The notes: generated by a model from the letters alone, not told the origin. DNA of 64,000 nucleotides from Propionicimonas paludicola (GCF_002563675.1 NZ_PDJC01000001.1:2356001-2420000); one strand, 5' to 3'. Positions 9,788 through 18,919 are shown, counted from the first letter of the stretch. Numbers and translations: made by a program.

Positions 9788-10281
9788 CGCCGCTCCAGAG
9801 TCGCCCATAGATAGGGCTGCAGCTCCTCGGTCTCGGTGGCGCGGTCGAAGGAGAACATCAGCTTGCCCTCGACGGTGCCGTACAGGCGGCGTCCGGCGGT
9901 GTAGGTGACCTTGGCGTCCCGAGTGCGGGCCACGGCGTCGGTGATCAGGTCCAGCCGCCCGGGAGCGAGCTTGCCGAACCAGATCTCGGCATAGCCGTCC
10001 GGGGAGGTCATCATCACGTCGACGGTGCCGTCGGCCAGCGGACGCCAGAAGCCGGTCTCCATGAACAGCGGACGTTCGGGCTGGCCGTCGGCGTCGGTCA
10101 GGAAGGCCTGGGCCAGGTAGTGCAGGAAGTCGCCGCCGTTGTCGGCGAAGTCGACCTGGATGGCGTAGCTGACCTTCTCTTCGCCGGGCCACTGGCGATA
10201 GCCGGTGCCCTCCCAGCGTCCGCGCAGCCAGGCGAGCCCGACCAGCGCCGGGTTCAGGTCGGACGGGATCTCAAAGGCCAT
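9784..10281 (-). CDS. FABP-like haem protein (nitrobindin / peroxynitrite isomerase family)
   Basis: 165 aa, the family's usual size. The nitrobindin signature GxWxGxG appears as GRWEGTG near residues 20-26, followed by alternating beta-strand pattern expected of the ten-stranded barrel (for example FMETGFWRPLADG and YTAGRRLYGTVEG). Nitrobindins bind haem b through a C-terminal His and isomerise peroxynitrite to nitrate. Here no His is evident at the extreme C-terminus (ATLERR), so haem ligation needs checking. The stop overlaps the ygfZ start by four bases, implying translational coupling. Confidence 0.85.
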   Translation of the reverse strand: MAFEIPSDLNPALVGLAWLRGRWEGTGYRQWPGEEKVSYAIQVDFADNGGDFLHYLAQAFLTDADGQPERPLFMETGFWRPLADGTVDVMMTSPDGYAEIWFGKLAPGRLDLITDAVARTRDAKVTYTAGRRLYGTVEGKLMFSFDRATETEELQPYLWATLERR

Positions 10282-10399
10282 CTTTACCTCCTCGGCCGCG
10301 GAGCATCACGAACAGCCCCCAGCCGGCCAGCAGAATCAGCGCGGCGCAACCGCCACCCACGACCCAGCCGGTCACCGAGAGAGGAACGAGGCTGAGCAC
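10271..10399 (-). CDS. Small single-pass membrane protein (hypothetical)
   Basis: 42 aa from GTG 10399, or up to 66 aa from an ATG at 10471. One strong hydrophobic helix (TGWVVGGGCAALILLAGWGL) is followed by a basic tail (MLRGRGGKDGL), which fits an N-out/C-in single-span protein. Its 3' end overlaps the nitrobindin start by 11 bases, so it probably heads that operon. No known family is recognised, and the start is uncertain because the ribosome site is weak. Confidence 0.45.
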   Translation of the reverse strand: MLSLVPLSVTGWVVGGGCAALILLAGWGLFVMLRGRGGKDGL

Positions 10400-10565
10400 C
10401 CCAGCAGCATAACCGGCCGACCCCAGCCACCCCCCGAAGCCACCCGGTCGGCGCAGTGGGGACGGCTCCACTCCTGTCCACCCCGGTCAGCGCAGTCGGT
10501 GGGGACGGTTCCACTACCGTCCGCCGGCCCGGGCGACGCCTTGGCCGGCCGTCTAGCCTGAAATC

Positions 10566-11330
10566 ATGCCGTTCACCCCGAGCCACGTCGCGGCGATCCT
10601 GCCGTTACGCGGCAGGATGAGCGGCGCTTTGCCGTTCGCGGCGCTGGCCATCGGCAGCATGAGCCCCGACCTTCCCTACTACCTACCCGGCGTGCGCGGC
10701 TTGAGCGCGCTCACTCATACCGCCTGGGCGGTGCCCAGCCTCGATGTCGTCCTCGGCCTGGTCGCCTGGCTGCTGTGGCGCTGGCTGGCCCCGGCCCTGA
10801 AGGAGCTCGCGCCGGTCGCGATCCAGCAACGCTGGCGGCTTCCGTCGGAGCGTCCGCGCTGGTGGGGCGTGCTGCTGGCCCTGGCCATCGGTGCGGCCAC
10901 CCACGTCCTGCTCGACGAGTTCACCCACGTCGGACGGTTCGGTGCCACCCACCTGGCCGTGCTCGCCGCCAGCTATCCGTCGCCGCTGGGCAGCAGCTGG
11001 GAGGGCTACCGCTGGGCGCAGTACCTCCTTGGCGCGATCGGTCTGGGCATCCTGGCCTGGGTCGGCTGGCGAACCCCGGCCGACTCCGTTGCCGCGCAGC
11101 CGGTGCCGCTGGCCCGCTGGCTTGGTTGGGTGGCCGGCATCTCCGGGCTGATCGGTGCTGGCGTCTCCCTCGCTCTTGCCGGAGGCCGACTCGTCGGCCT
11201 CAATGCATGGCTCGTCCAGGCGCTGGTCGGTGGCATCGGGGCGTCCGGAGCCGCCATCGCGATCATGGCCGCCGTCCACACCGTGCGCCGGAATCGGGAC
11301 ACTCCGTCCACAGCGGGCCAGCCCGGCTGA
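10566..11330 (+). CDS. DUF4184 family membrane protein
   Basis: 254 aa. It begins MPFTPSHVAAILPL, the characteristic start of DUF4184 proteins, followed by GSMSPDLPYYLPG and THVLLDEFTH. The conserved His/Asp residues recall the metal-dependent YdjM/LexA-binding membrane hydrolase group (inference). About six hydrophobic segments are seen. It stands alone between an oppositely oriented operon and an AbiEi-like gene. Function unknown. Confidence 0.82.
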   Translation: MPFTPSHVAAILPLRGRMSGALPFAALAIGSMSPDLPYYLPGVRGLSALTHTAWAVPSLDVVLGLVAWLLWRWLAPALKELAPVAIQQRWRLPSERPRWWGVLLALAIGAATHVLLDEFTHVGRFGATHLAVLAASYPSPLGSSWEGYRWAQYLLGAIGLGILAWVGWRTPADSVAAQPVPLARWLGWVAGISGLIGAGVSLALAGGRLVGLNAWLVQALVGGIGASGAAIAIMAAVHTVRRNRDTPSTAGQPG

Positions 11331-11364
11331 ACGGCGGACGCCGGGGCGTCCGACAGTGCAGGAC

Positions 11365-12327
11365 ATGGGATCCACCGCTGCCTGGACACTTCCGCGAGAG
11401 CCGACCAGCACGGCCACCCTGCGACGCCTGGGCGTCAGTCGCAAGTCCATCGCCACTCAGGCTCGCCGTGGCTCTCTCGTGCAGCTGAGGCAGGGGGTGT
11501 ATCTGGCCGCGGGCGCGTGGCCTGAAGACCGACGAGCTCAGCAGCTCATCCTGGCCAAGGCCGAGGTTGCGGCGAACCCGGAGGCGGTGATCAGCCATCA
11601 GTCGGCCGCGCTGGCCTGGGAGCTGCCCTCGCCGGATGTCGACGGCTGGACCGATCTCCCGGTCTCGATCACCCTGCCGGCCACGGGCGGCTACCGCTCC
11701 AGCCGTGGCGCGACCGGCGTCCACCACGTCGCCCGGCTCCCGGCCGGACATGTGTGCCGGGACGAGTCCGGCTACCTCCTCACCAGCCTGGCTCGGACCG
11801 CCGTCGACCTGGCTGCCGTACGCCCGCTGCCCGAAGCCTTGGTGATCCTGGACGGCGCCGCGCGGCGGCTGTGCCAGGGCTTCGTCACGACTCCGCGCCG
11901 ATCCGACTTCACCAACCCCGCCTTCATGGCCCAGACCAAAGAGCAGCTTCTCGGCGCAGCCCACCTCTGTCGCCACAGCGGGCTGGCAGCGGCCATCGGG
12001 CTATCTGAGCCATGCCGCGAGTCGGCGGCCGAGTCGTTGTCGGCCGGGCATTTCCACTGCGCCGGGCTGCCCACCCCGATCTTTCAGGCGGCGATCCGGA
12101 CTCCGATCGGGGTCTTCTATCCCGACTGCCTGTGGCCTGAACTGCGGGTCATCGGTGAGTGCGACGGAGCTGTGAAGTACACCGATCCGAACGCCTACCT
12201 CAGGGAGAAGCAGCGCGAGCAGGCGCTGCGCGACCAGGGCTACCTGGTGGTCCGGTGGCTGGCGCGAGAGATCCTGACCTCGCCGGCCGTGGTGGTCGAG
12301 CGTGTGGGACGCGCCTTGGATTGCTGA
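11365..12327 (+). CDS. AbiEi-antitoxin-like / DUF559-like protein
   Basis: 320 aa from ATG 11365 (GTG 11356 is an alternative). Residues about 10-60 look like the winged-helix AbiEi_4 domain: STATLRRLGVSRKSIATQ, then RGSLVQLRQGVYLA. The C-terminal part has the endonuclease-like fold of DUF559/Vsr relatives: PIGVFYPDCLWPELRVIGE, and REKQREQALRDQGYLVVRW. Actinobacteria carry many such stand-alone proteins. No AbiEii nucleotidyltransferase toxin gene is adjacent, so a toxin-antitoxin role is not supported here. Confidence 0.7.
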   Translation: MGSTAAWTLPREPTSTATLRRLGVSRKSIATQARRGSLVQLRQGVYLAAGAWPEDRRAQQLILAKAEVAANPEAVISHQSAALAWELPSPDVDGWTDLPVSITLPATGGYRSSRGATGVHHVARLPAGHVCRDESGYLLTSLARTAVDLAAVRPLPEALVILDGAARRLCQGFVTTPRRSDFTNPAFMAQTKEQLLGAAHLCRHSGLAAAIGLSEPCRESAAESLSAGHFHCAGLPTPIFQAAIRTPIGVFYPDCLWPELRVIGECDGAVKYTDPNAYLREKQREQALRDQGYLVVRWLAREILTSPAVVVERVGRALDC

Positions 12328-12365
12328 GGACCCCGGTCCAGCGAAGGTCGACCCCCGGCGGCCCG

Positions 12366-12537
12366 CTCGAACCCGAGTTTGGCCCCAGTTTCCGCGGGTC
12401 TGCGAGGGCTCCAGAGGTCAAACCGGACTTCGGTACCCAAACAGGGTCTGCGGACAAGCAAATTCGGGGCCAAAATCGGGTTTGAGGGTCGACGCCTCGG
12501 ACCAACGGTCCAGATCGGGACCAAACTCGGGTTCGAG
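12366..12537. repeat. Cluster of four degenerate 21-23 bp repeats, two on each strand
   Basis: Copies at 12366-12386 (+), 12416-12438 (+), 12466-12486 (-) and 12517-12537 (-) share the core AACCCGAnTTTGGyCCC. The first and last copies form an inverted repeat matching at 20 of 21 bases. The second and third are more diverged. Starts are about 50 bases apart. The set fills the space between the AbiEi-like gene and dtd and could fold into a long cruciform or RNA stem. No coding frame explains it. Confidence 0.75.
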
Positions 12538-12570
12538 GCGGCACCTCACCGCGGTGACCGCCGCTTCGGA

Positions 12571-12591
12571 GCGGGACGAACCGCGTCCCGC
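12571..12591. other. Short GC-rich hairpin before dtd
   Basis: GCGGGAC and GTCCCGC flank a 7-base loop, 11 bases before the dtd start. It could end transcription from the AbiEi-like gene or affect dtd translation. There is no T-tract. Confidence 0.35.
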
Positions 12592-12602
12592 GAGGTGCTT
12601 GG

Positions 12603-13043
12603 ATGGACGGCGTGAGAGCAGTCGCACAGCGAGTTAGTTCGGCCCAGGTGAGCGTCGCCGGCGAGGTAATCGGACGGATCGACGAGCCGGGCCTCATGGT
12701 GCTGGTCGGGGTCACCCACACCGACACCGAGGAACTGGCCGCCAAGCTGGCCGCGAAGCTCTGGCAGCTGCGGATCATGCCGGACGAGCAGTCCTGCGCC
12801 GACCTGAACGCCCCGTTGTTGGTGGTCAGCCAGTTCACCCTCTACGCCGACACCCGCAAGGGACGCCGTCCGTCGTGGTCGAAGGCGGCCCCCGGCCCGA
12901 TCAGCGAGCCGTTGGTGGAGTGCTTCATCGAAGAACTGCGCAGGCTCGGCGCCACTGTCCAGACCGGACGATTCGGTGCCGATATGGAGGTCTCCCTGGT
13001 CAACCAGGGACCGATGACCCTGATCATCGACATCGACGAGTAG
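12603..13043 (+). CDS. dtd: D-aminoacyl-tRNA deacylase
   Basis: 146 aa, standard length. It hydrolyses D-amino acids from mischarged tRNA in the cytoplasm. It shows the family start [12 protein letters not shown], the active-site motif [16 protein letters not shown], and the Gly-cisPro region as NQGPMTL near the C-terminus. The ATG at 12603 is followed three codons later by a GTG (12612) that matches the usual family start, so the first three residues may be untranslated. Stand-alone gene between a repeat cluster and glnR. Confidence 0.95.
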   Translation: MDGVRAVAQRVSSAQVSVAGEVIGRIDEPGLMVLVGVTHTDTEELAAKLAAKLWQLRIMPDEQSCADLNAPLLVVSQFTLYADTRKGRRPSWSKAAPGPISEPLVECFIEELRRLGATVQTGRFGADMEVSLVNQGPMTLIIDIDE

Positions 13044-13049
13044 TCCGCC

Positions 13050-13070
13050 ACAGCGCTACAGCAGCGCTGT
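13050..13070 (+). terminator. Hairpin after dtd (possible terminator)
   Basis: ACAGCGCT and AGCGCTGT form a perfect 8-bp stem with a 5-base loop, seven bases after the dtd stop. There is no T-run, which is common for actinobacterial terminators. Confidence 0.55.
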
Positions 13071-13128
13071 GACCACCAGGTTCACTAAGGTTTACCCGAA
13101 AGCAACGCACCTGACGCGAGGAGGTGGC

Positions 13129-13806
13129 ATGGCGCAACTGCTCCTAGTGAGCAATGAGGTGACCAGTGGTGCGCCTGCCGAACGCTCGTTGCCTGTGCTG
13201 GCGCTGCTCCCCCACACCATTCACCAGGTGGCCGCCGACACCCAGGCGCTGACCGAGTCGGCCCGCTCCGATCTGGTGGTTCTGGACGGACGCAAGGACC
13301 TGGCCGGGGCGCGGATGATGGCCCGGCTGTTCCAGTCGTCCGGCTCGACCGTCCCGCTGCTGCTGGTGCTGACCGAGAGCGGCCTGGCTGCGGTCGCCTC
13401 CGACTGGAACATCTCCGACCTGGTCCTGGACACCGCCGGACCGGCCGAGTTCGAGGCGCGAATCCGGCTGCTGGTCACTGCCGCCGCCAACGACGGACTG
13501 ATCTCCGCGGGCGGCATCGTGATCGACGACGCCGCCTACTCGGTGATGCTCGAAGGTGAGACGCTCGACCTGACCTACACCGAGTTCGAGCTGCTGAAGT
13601 ACCTGGTGCAGCACCCTGGACGGGTCTTCAGCCGCGAACATCTGCTGGCCGATGTCTGGGGCTACGACTACTACGGCGGCACCCGCACCGTAGACGTCCA
13701 CGTCCGGCGATTGCGGGCCAAGCTCGGCCCCGAGCATGAGGCGCTGATCGGCACCGTCCGCAACGTCGGCTACCGCTTCTCCCCCGACGGCAGTCCGCGA
13801 CACTGA
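13129..13806 (+). CDS. glnR: GlnR-type OmpR-family transcriptional regulator
   Basis: 225 aa from ATG 13129, which has a strong GAGGAGG ribosome site at 13119-13125. The N-terminal receiver-like domain is degenerate, as in other GlnR proteins. The C-terminal winged helix (TYTEFELLKYLVQHPGRVF, then VWGYDYYGGTRTVDVHVRRL) is nearly the family consensus. GlnR controls nitrogen assimilation genes in actinobacteria and works without a classical partner kinase. The following mshD is the same neighbour as in M. tuberculosis (Rv0818-Rv0819). A possible binding site lies at 13080-13106. Confidence 0.87.
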   Translation: MAQLLLVSNEVTSGAPAERSLPVLALLPHTIHQVAADTQALTESARSDLVVLDGRKDLAGARMMARLFQSSGSTVPLLLVLTESGLAAVASDWNISDLVLDTAGPAEFEARIRLLVTAAANDGLISAGGIVIDDAAYSVMLEGETLDLTYTEFELLKYLVQHPGRVFSREHLLADVWGYDYYGGTRTVDVHVRRLRAKLGPEHEALIGTVRNVGYRFSPDGSPRH

Positions 13807-13846
13807 CCGCCGTTCTGCCGTAACGCAGCGCGGCTAGCCTGGCCAT

Positions 13847-14731
13847 GTGAACCTGACCAGCAGCCAAGCCGAACAGATCCTCGCGCTTGCCGACCGCGCC
13901 TATGCCGCGGACGGATGTGCGCCGCTCAACGAAGAGGCCCGGTTCGCCATCGCCGGCACCCCGGCCGAACATCTGCTCGCCGAACAGGACGGTGTGATCG
14001 TCGGCTACCTGCAGTGGCAGCCGGCATTCGGCACCGGGCAGCTGGTGGTCGACCCGCACTTCCGGCGCCGCGGCTTGGGCGGCGCCCTGGTCGAGCAACT
14101 CATCGAAGGGTTGGCCGATCCCACGCTCGGCCTGGCCGGCTCCGAGTCCGGCGAGTGGGGGCTGTGGTCCTTCGGCGATCTGCCTGCAGCAAGGGAGTTC
14201 GCCGCCGCGCTCGGCTTCAGGCCGAGCCGGACGCTACTGGTGATGCGCCGTCCGCTGGCTGACCTCCAGCCGTCCCCGATCCCGGAAGGCCTGCAGCTGC
14301 GCGGCTTCCAGCCCGGCGACCGGGACGCCTTCCTGGCGCTGAACGCCGAGGCCTTCGCCGAGCATCCCGAGCAGGGCGCCCTGGACGCCGATGGCCTGGC
14401 CCAGCGGATGGCCGAAGACTGGTTCGATCCGGACGGCCTGCTGTTGGCCTTCGACGCCGACGGCCTGGTCGGCTTCCATTGGACGAAGCTGGCCGAGCCC
14501 GGCACCGGCGAGGTGTACGTGATCGGCACCGCGGCCAGAGTCCGCGGACGCGGCTACGGACGCGTCCTGTTGGACGCCGGCCTGGCCCACCTGGCCGCCG
14601 CCGGAGCCACCGAAGTGCTGCTCTACGTCGACAGCGCCGAGCAGATACCGGTAAGAATGTACGAAGGCGCCGGCTTCCTGATCGATCACCGTGATCTGCT
14701 CTACACCAAACCGGCCCAGGAGAACCGATGA
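13847..14731 (+). CDS. mshD: Mycothiol synthase (acetyltransferase)
   Basis: 294 aa from GTG 13847; the ATG two bases earlier is immediately followed by a stop. Two tandem GNAT domains are seen, each with an acetyl-CoA loop: [15 protein letters not shown] at about residue 70 and [17 protein letters not shown] at about residue 230. It acetylates the cysteine of Cys-GlcN-Ins, the last step of mycothiol synthesis. This marks the organism as a mycothiol-producing actinobacterium. Its stop overlaps the ppk start (ATGA). Confidence 0.93.
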   Translation: MNLTSSQAEQILALADRAYAADGCAPLNEEARFAIAGTPAEHLLAEQDGVIVGYLQWQPAFGTGQLVVDPHFRRRGLGGALVEQLIEGLADPTLGLAGSESGEWGLWSFGDLPAAREFAAALGFRPSRTLLVMRRPLADLQPSPIPEGLQLRGFQPGDRDAFLALNAEAFAEHPEQGALDADGLAQRMAEDWFDPDGLLLAFDADGLVGFHWTKLAEPGTGEVYVIGTAARVRGRGYGRVLLDAGLAHLAAAGATEVLLYVDSAEQIPVRMYEGAGFLIDHRDLLYTKPAQENR

Positions 14732-16893
14732 CCGAGAGCCGACTGGAGGAGTCCGGTATCGACGTGCCCGAGGCACCGTCCGCCCCCGCGACGCCGAGCC
14801 CTGTCGAGCCCGTTGACCTGCCGGAGCTGCCCGCCGACCGGTTCTCCGACCGCGAGCTCAGCTGGCTGTCCTTCAACGCACGCGTCCTCGACCTGGCCAA
14901 GGACGCCAAGCGGGTGCCACTGCTGGAGCGGGCGAAGTTCCTGGCGATCTTCTGCAACAACCTGGACGAGTTCTTCATGGTCCGGGTGGCCGGGCTGAAG
15001 CGCCGGATGGCCGCCGGCGTGGCCGTCCCGAGCAACTCAGGGCTGCTCCCCCGCGAACTGCACGATGCGATCCTGGCCCGGACCCGCGAGCTGGTCGCCG
15101 AGGTGACCAGGGTGTTCGCCACCGACATCCGTCCGGCCTTGGCCGAGCACGGCATCGAGATCCTGCGCTGGGACGAGCTGCACGAGTCCGAGCGGGCGCA
15201 GATGACCGAGCTGTTCGAGAACCGGATCTTCCCGGTGCTCACTCCGCTGGCCGTCGACCCCTCGCACCCGTTCCCCTACATCTCCGGGCTGAGCGTGAAC
15301 CTGGCCGTGTTGCTCCGCAACCCGACCACCGGCGCCCGCCAGTTCGCTCGGATCAAGGTCCCGACAATCCTGAGCCGGTTCGTCCCGCTGGGTGGTGGAC
15401 GCTTCGTCCCGCTGGAGGACGTGATCGCCCGACACCTGGATCAGGTCTTCACCGGCATGCAGATCCTGGGCCATTCGACCTTCCGGGTGACTCGCAACGA
15501 GGACGTCGAGGTCGAAGAGGACGACGCCGAGAACTTGCTGTTCGCCTTGGAGAAAGAACTGCTGCGCCGCAAGATCGGACGCCCGCCAGTCCGGCTCGAG
15601 GTCGAGGAGGACATCGACGACTCGATGCTGTCGCTGCTGGTCAGCGAGCTCGACATCGCCGACAAGGAAGTCTTCAAGGTGCCCAGCCCGCTGGATCTGC
15701 GCGGCCTGTTCGGGATCGCCGATCTGGATCGCGAGGCGCTGCTCTACCCAAGCTTCCTGCCCAAGACCCACCCCGAGTTGGCCAAGGTCGAGACCGCCCG
15801 GCAGGCCGACCTGTTCGCGGCCCTGAAGACAAGGGACGTCCTGCTGCACCACCCCTACGACTCGTTCGCCACGAGCGTGCAGCGGTTCATCGAGCAGGCT
15901 GCGGCCGACCCGGCCGTGCTGGCCATCAAGCAGACTCTGTACCGCACCTCCGGTGACTCGCCGATCATCGACGCCCTGATCGAGGCCGCGCAGGCCGGCA
16001 AGCAGGTGCTGGCTCTGGTCGAGATCAAGGCCCGCTTCGACGAGCAGGCCAACATCGCCTGGGCCCGCAAGCTGGAGAAGGCCGGCTGCCACGTGGTCTA
16101 CGGCATGCTCGGCCTGAAGACCCACTGCAAGCTGTCCCTGGTGGTCCGCGAGGAGCCGTCCGGGCTGCGTCGCTACTGCCACATCGGCACCGGCAACTAC
16201 AACCCCAAGACCGCCCGGATGTACGAGGACATGGGCTTGCTCACCTCGAATGCCGTGATCACCGATGACGTCTCCCGGCTGTTCAACCACCTGTCCGGGA
16301 TGACCCAGGAGACCAGCTACAAGCGGCTCCTGGTCGCCCCGCATTCGGTGCGAAAGGGCTTGTTGGAGAGCGTTGAGCTGGAGATCGCCAACCACAGGGC
16401 CGGGCTGCCGGCCGGGGTGAAGATCAAGGTCAACTCGATCGTGGACGAGGCCGTCACCGACGCCCTCTACCGGGCCTCGCAGGCCGGGGTTCCGGTCGAT
16501 CTGTGGGTGCGCGGGATCTGCTCAGTGCGTCCGGGCGTGCCCGGGCTGAGCGACAACATCCGGGTCCGCTCGATCCTGGGCCGCTTCCTCGAGCACAGCC
16601 GGCTGTTCTGGTTCGCCAATGCCGGCCAGCCCAAGGTGGGGATCGGCTCGGCCGACCTGATGCACCGCAACCTGGATCGCCGGGTGGAGGTGGTGGTCGC
16701 GCTGAACAACCCGCGGCACATCGCCCAGATCGAGCGGCTCTTCGAGTTGGCCTTCGACGAGGGCACTGCGTCCTGGTGGCTGCAGGGCGACACCTGGACC
16801 CAGCGGACCACCAATGCCGAGGGCGAGCCGCTGCTCGACATCCAGGACTATCTGATCGTCCAAATGGGCCAGCGTCGGGCCGTGGAACGCTGA
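14728..16893 (+). CDS. ppk: Polyphosphate kinase 1
   Basis: 721 aa, full length. PPK1 reversibly transfers the ATP gamma-phosphate to polyphosphate. Domains in order: N ([19 protein letters not shown], about residue 37), head, C1 and C2. The two histidines of the phosphotransfer centre lie in [13 protein letters not shown] and [20 protein letters not shown] 30-residue Pro/Ala-rich N-terminal extension is present. It is translationally coupled to mshD and followed three bases later by mutT1, the same pairing as in M. tuberculosis. The pst operon 2 kb downstream makes this a phosphate-storage neighbourhood. Confidence 0.97.
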   Translation: MTESRLEESGIDVPEAPSAPATPSPVEPVDLPELPADRFSDRELSWLSFNARVLDLAKDAKRVPLLERAKFLAIFCNNLDEFFMVRVAGLKRRMAAGVAVPSNSGLLPRELHDAILARTRELVAEVTRVFATDIRPALAEHGIEILRWDELHESERAQMTELFENRIFPVLTPLAVDPSHPFPYISGLSVNLAVLLRNPTTGARQFARIKVPTILSRFVPLGGGRFVPLEDVIARHLDQVFTGMQILGHSTFRVTRNEDVEVEEDDAENLLFALEKELLRRKIGRPPVRLEVEEDIDDSMLSLLVSELDIADKEVFKVPSPLDLRGLFGIADLDREALLYPSFLPKTHPELAKVETARQADLFAALKTRDVLLHHPYDSFATSVQRFIEQAAADPAVLAIKQTLYRTSGDSPIIDALIEAAQAGKQVLALVEIKARFDEQANIAWARKLEKAGCHVVYGMLGLKTHCKLSLVVREEPSGLRRYCHIGTGNYNPKTARMYEDMGLLTSNAVITDDVSRLFNHLSGMTQETSYKRLLVAPHSVRKGLLESVELEIANHRAGLPAGVKIKVNSIVDEAVTDALYRASQAGVPVDLWVRGICSVRPGVPGLSDNIRVRSILGRFLEHSRLFWFANAGQPKVGIGSADLMHRNLDRRVEVVVALNNPRHIAQIERLFELAFDEGTASWWLQGDTWTQRTTNAEGEPLLDIQDYLIVQMGQRRAVER

Positions 16894-16896
16894 TCG

Positions 16897-17784
16897 ATGG
16901 CCAAGACGACCAAGGAGATCCTGGCCGCCGGCAGTGTGGTCTTCCGGCGCGGGGCGGACGGGCAGCGCGAGGTGCTGCTGGTGCACCGGCCCCGCTACGA
17001 CGACTGGAGCCTGCCCAAGGGCAAGCTCGATCCCGACGAGTACCTGGCCTCCTGCGCGGTCCGGGAGACCCGCGAGGAGACCTCGGTCCGGGTCCGGCTC
17101 GGGTTGCCGGTGGACAAGATCCGCTACCCGATCAGCACCGGGATGAAGACCGTCCACTACTGGCGCGGGCAGCTGGACGGCGAGCAGCCGCACGTCCCCA
17201 GCGCCGAGGTGGACGAGGTCGCCTGGCTGAGCATCACCCAGGCGCTACGACAGGTGAGCTACCCCGATGAGCGGGCCATCCTGCGTCAGGCCGTCGAACT
17301 GCCCGACTCGACGCCGCTGGTGATCGTCCGGCATGCCAAGGCCATGCTGCGCGCCAACTGGGGCGGACGCGATGTCGGCCGGCCCCTGGACGAACGCGGA
17401 CGCCGTCAGTCCCGGGCCCTGGTGCCGCTGCTGGACGCCTACGGGATTCGGCGACTGGCATCGTCCAGCGCCAACCGGTGCCTGCGCACCCTGCAGCCGC
17501 ACGCCAAGGCTCATCGGCTGGAGGTCGAGGGCTGGAGCATCCTCACCGAGGAGCAGGGCACCAAGGACCCGGGCGCCGTACGCACTCTGATCCGCCGGCT
17601 GGCTCAGCAGACCGCCGACACCGGCACTCCGCTGGCCATCTGCGGGCATCGTCCGGTGCTGCCGACGATGCTGGACGCCATCGGAGTGCCGAGTCGGGCG
17701 ATTCCGCCGGCCGCGGCCATGGTGTTGCACCTGGCTCCGGACGCCAAGCTGCAGGCCATCGAGTTCCACAAGTCCCGGCTCTGA
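16897..17784 (+). CDS. mutT1: NUDIX hydrolase fused to histidine phosphatase (MutT1-like)
   Basis: 295 aa, two domains. The N-terminal NUDIX domain (1-140) has the box from GKLDPDEYLASC through REETSV with catalytic glutamates. The C-terminal domain (about 145-295) is a histidine phosphatase with the RHAKA motif in VIVRHAKAMLRANWGG. MutT1 of mycobacteria hydrolyses 8-oxo-dGTP/GTP and dinucleoside polyphosphates, and the phosphatase domain removes a further phosphate. Its place after ppk is conserved. The gene starts three bases after ppk, so one transcript is likely. Confidence 0.9.
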   Translation: MAKTTKEILAAGSVVFRRGADGQREVLLVHRPRYDDWSLPKGKLDPDEYLASCAVRETREETSVRVRLGLPVDKIRYPISTGMKTVHYWRGQLDGEQPHVPSAEVDEVAWLSITQALRQVSYPDERAILRQAVELPDSTPLVIVRHAKAMLRANWGGRDVGRPLDERGRRQSRALVPLLDAYGIRRLASSSANRCLRTLQPHAKAHRLEVEGWSILTEEQGTKDPGAVRTLIRRLAQQTADTGTPLAICGHRPVLPTMLDAIGVPSRAIPPAAAMVLHLAPDAKLQAIEFHKSRL

Positions 17785-17803
17785 GTCCGGGCACCGGCCG
17801 AGC

Positions 17804-18829
17804 TCAGTGCGAGGGCGGTGCCGCGCTGCCGCGGACGATCAGGGTCGGCTCCAGCAGTGGAGGCTCGGCGGCCACCACATCGTTCTCGATCATGTCGATC
17901 AGCAGCTCCACGCTGCGCCGTCCGACCTCGTCGAAGTCCTGGCGCAGGGTGGTCAGTCCCGGGGAGAAGAACTCGGCCTCGGGGATGTCGTCGAAGCCGA
18001 CCAGGCTGACATCGCCCGGGCAGCTCAGGCCCCGCTCATGCAGGGCGTGCAGGGCACCCAACGCCATGGTGTCGTTGGCCGCGAAGATCGCCGTCACGCC
18101 CGGGTTGTTCAAGATCTCCTGGGCGGCCAGGTAGCCGGAGCGGGCCGACCAGTCGCCGCGGACGAAGGGCGGCACCTCGGCACCGGCCTCGGACAAGGTG
18201 TCCCGCCAGCCGTCGATGCGCTCCAGGCTCTCGAACCAGACGTCCGGGCCGGACAGGTGCCAGACCGTCCGATGCCCCAGGCTGAGCAGGTACTCGGTGC
18301 CCATCCGGGCGCCCAGCCGCTGGTCGACGCTCACCAACGGGTAGCGGCCATGCACGCTGGAGTGGATGGCCACCATCGGCAAGCTGCCGTTCAGGTCGGT
18401 GGCCGCGGCCTCGTCCGATCGAGGCTGCAACAAGATGATCCCGTCCGAGGAGCGTGAGCGCAGCAGCGCGGCGCCGTGCGCGATGGCGTCCTGGCCCGGC
18501 TCACCCAGATGCGAGATGGTCACCGTGTAGCCGCGGTCGCGGGCGGCCAGTTCGATACCGTGCAGTGCGGCGCTCGGCCCCCACAGCAATGGATCGACGG
18601 TCAGCACCCCGATCGACCGGGACCGGCCGCTGGCCAGGCCGCGGGCCATCGAGTTCGGCCGATAGTCCAGCGAGCGCATGGCGCCGAGCACTCGTTCCTT
18701 GGTCGCAGCGGCAACCTTGGCCTGGCCGTTGATCACCCGGGACACCGTCATCGCCGAAACTCCGGCAAGGCGTGCCACATCGGCAACCGTGGGTGGCCTG
18801 ACTCCCAGCCCGGCAGCGACATCGCTCAT
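17804..18829 (-). CDS. LacI family transcriptional regulator
   Basis: 341 aa. The HTH and hinge lie at about residues 13-65 (VADVARLAGVSAMTVSRVIN), with a periplasmic-binding-like effector domain after. No sugar gene is next to it, so the inducer and targets are unknown. It converges on mutT1 and is divergent from pstS, with 169 bases between. A -10-like TACGCT (minus strand, 18837-18842) sits just upstream, suggesting a very short leader. A palindrome GTTGA-TCGCT-TCAAC at 18879-18893 is a weak candidate operator. Confidence 0.88.
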   Translation of the reverse strand: MSDVAAGLGVRPPTVADVARLAGVSAMTVSRVINGQAKVAAATKERVLGAMRSLDYRPNSMARGLASGRSRSIGVLTVDPLLWGPSAALHGIELAARDRGYTVTISHLGEPGQDAIAHGAALLRSRSSDGIILLQPRSDEAAATDLNGSLPMVAIHSSVHGRYPLVSVDQRLGARMGTEYLLSLGHRTVWHLSGPDVWFESLERIDGWRDTLSEAGAEVPPFVRGDWSARSGYLAAQEILNNPGVTAIFAANDTMALGALHALHERGLSCPGDVSLVGFDDIPEAEFFSPGLTTLRQDFDEVGRRSVELLIDMIENDVVAAEPPLLEPTLIVRGSAAPPSH

Positions 18830-18897
18830 GGGTGTTAGCGTAGGACACCAGCCGCCCGATCACCGGGCCGCCTCGGGGGTTGATCGCTTCAACAGCA

Positions 18898-18919
18898 ATT
18901 CACCTAACGTTCACCAAGG
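18898..18919 (+). promoter_or_regulatory. PHO box (PhoP-type direct repeat) upstream of pstS
   Basis: ATTCACCTAAC (18898-18908) is followed directly by GTTCACCAAGG (18909-18919), an 11-bp direct repeat. Tandem GTTCACC-type 11-mers are the known binding pattern of actinobacterial PhoP at pstS promoters. A -10-like TAGCGT is at 18947-18952. This supports induction of pstSCAB under phosphate starvation. The phoPR genes are not in this window. Confidence 0.75.

Noticed and set aside
11365-12327. AbiE toxin-antitoxin system
   Set aside because: Only the antitoxin-like winged helix is present. The next gene is dtd and no nucleotidyltransferase toxin is nearby.
12366-12537. CRISPR array
   Set aside because: The four repeats occur on both strands, are degenerate, and have no uniform spacers or cas genes.
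15037-16395. Long open frame opposite ppk
   Set aside because: The plus strand encodes a full polyphosphate kinase. The opposite frame has the repetitive composition of an antisense shadow.
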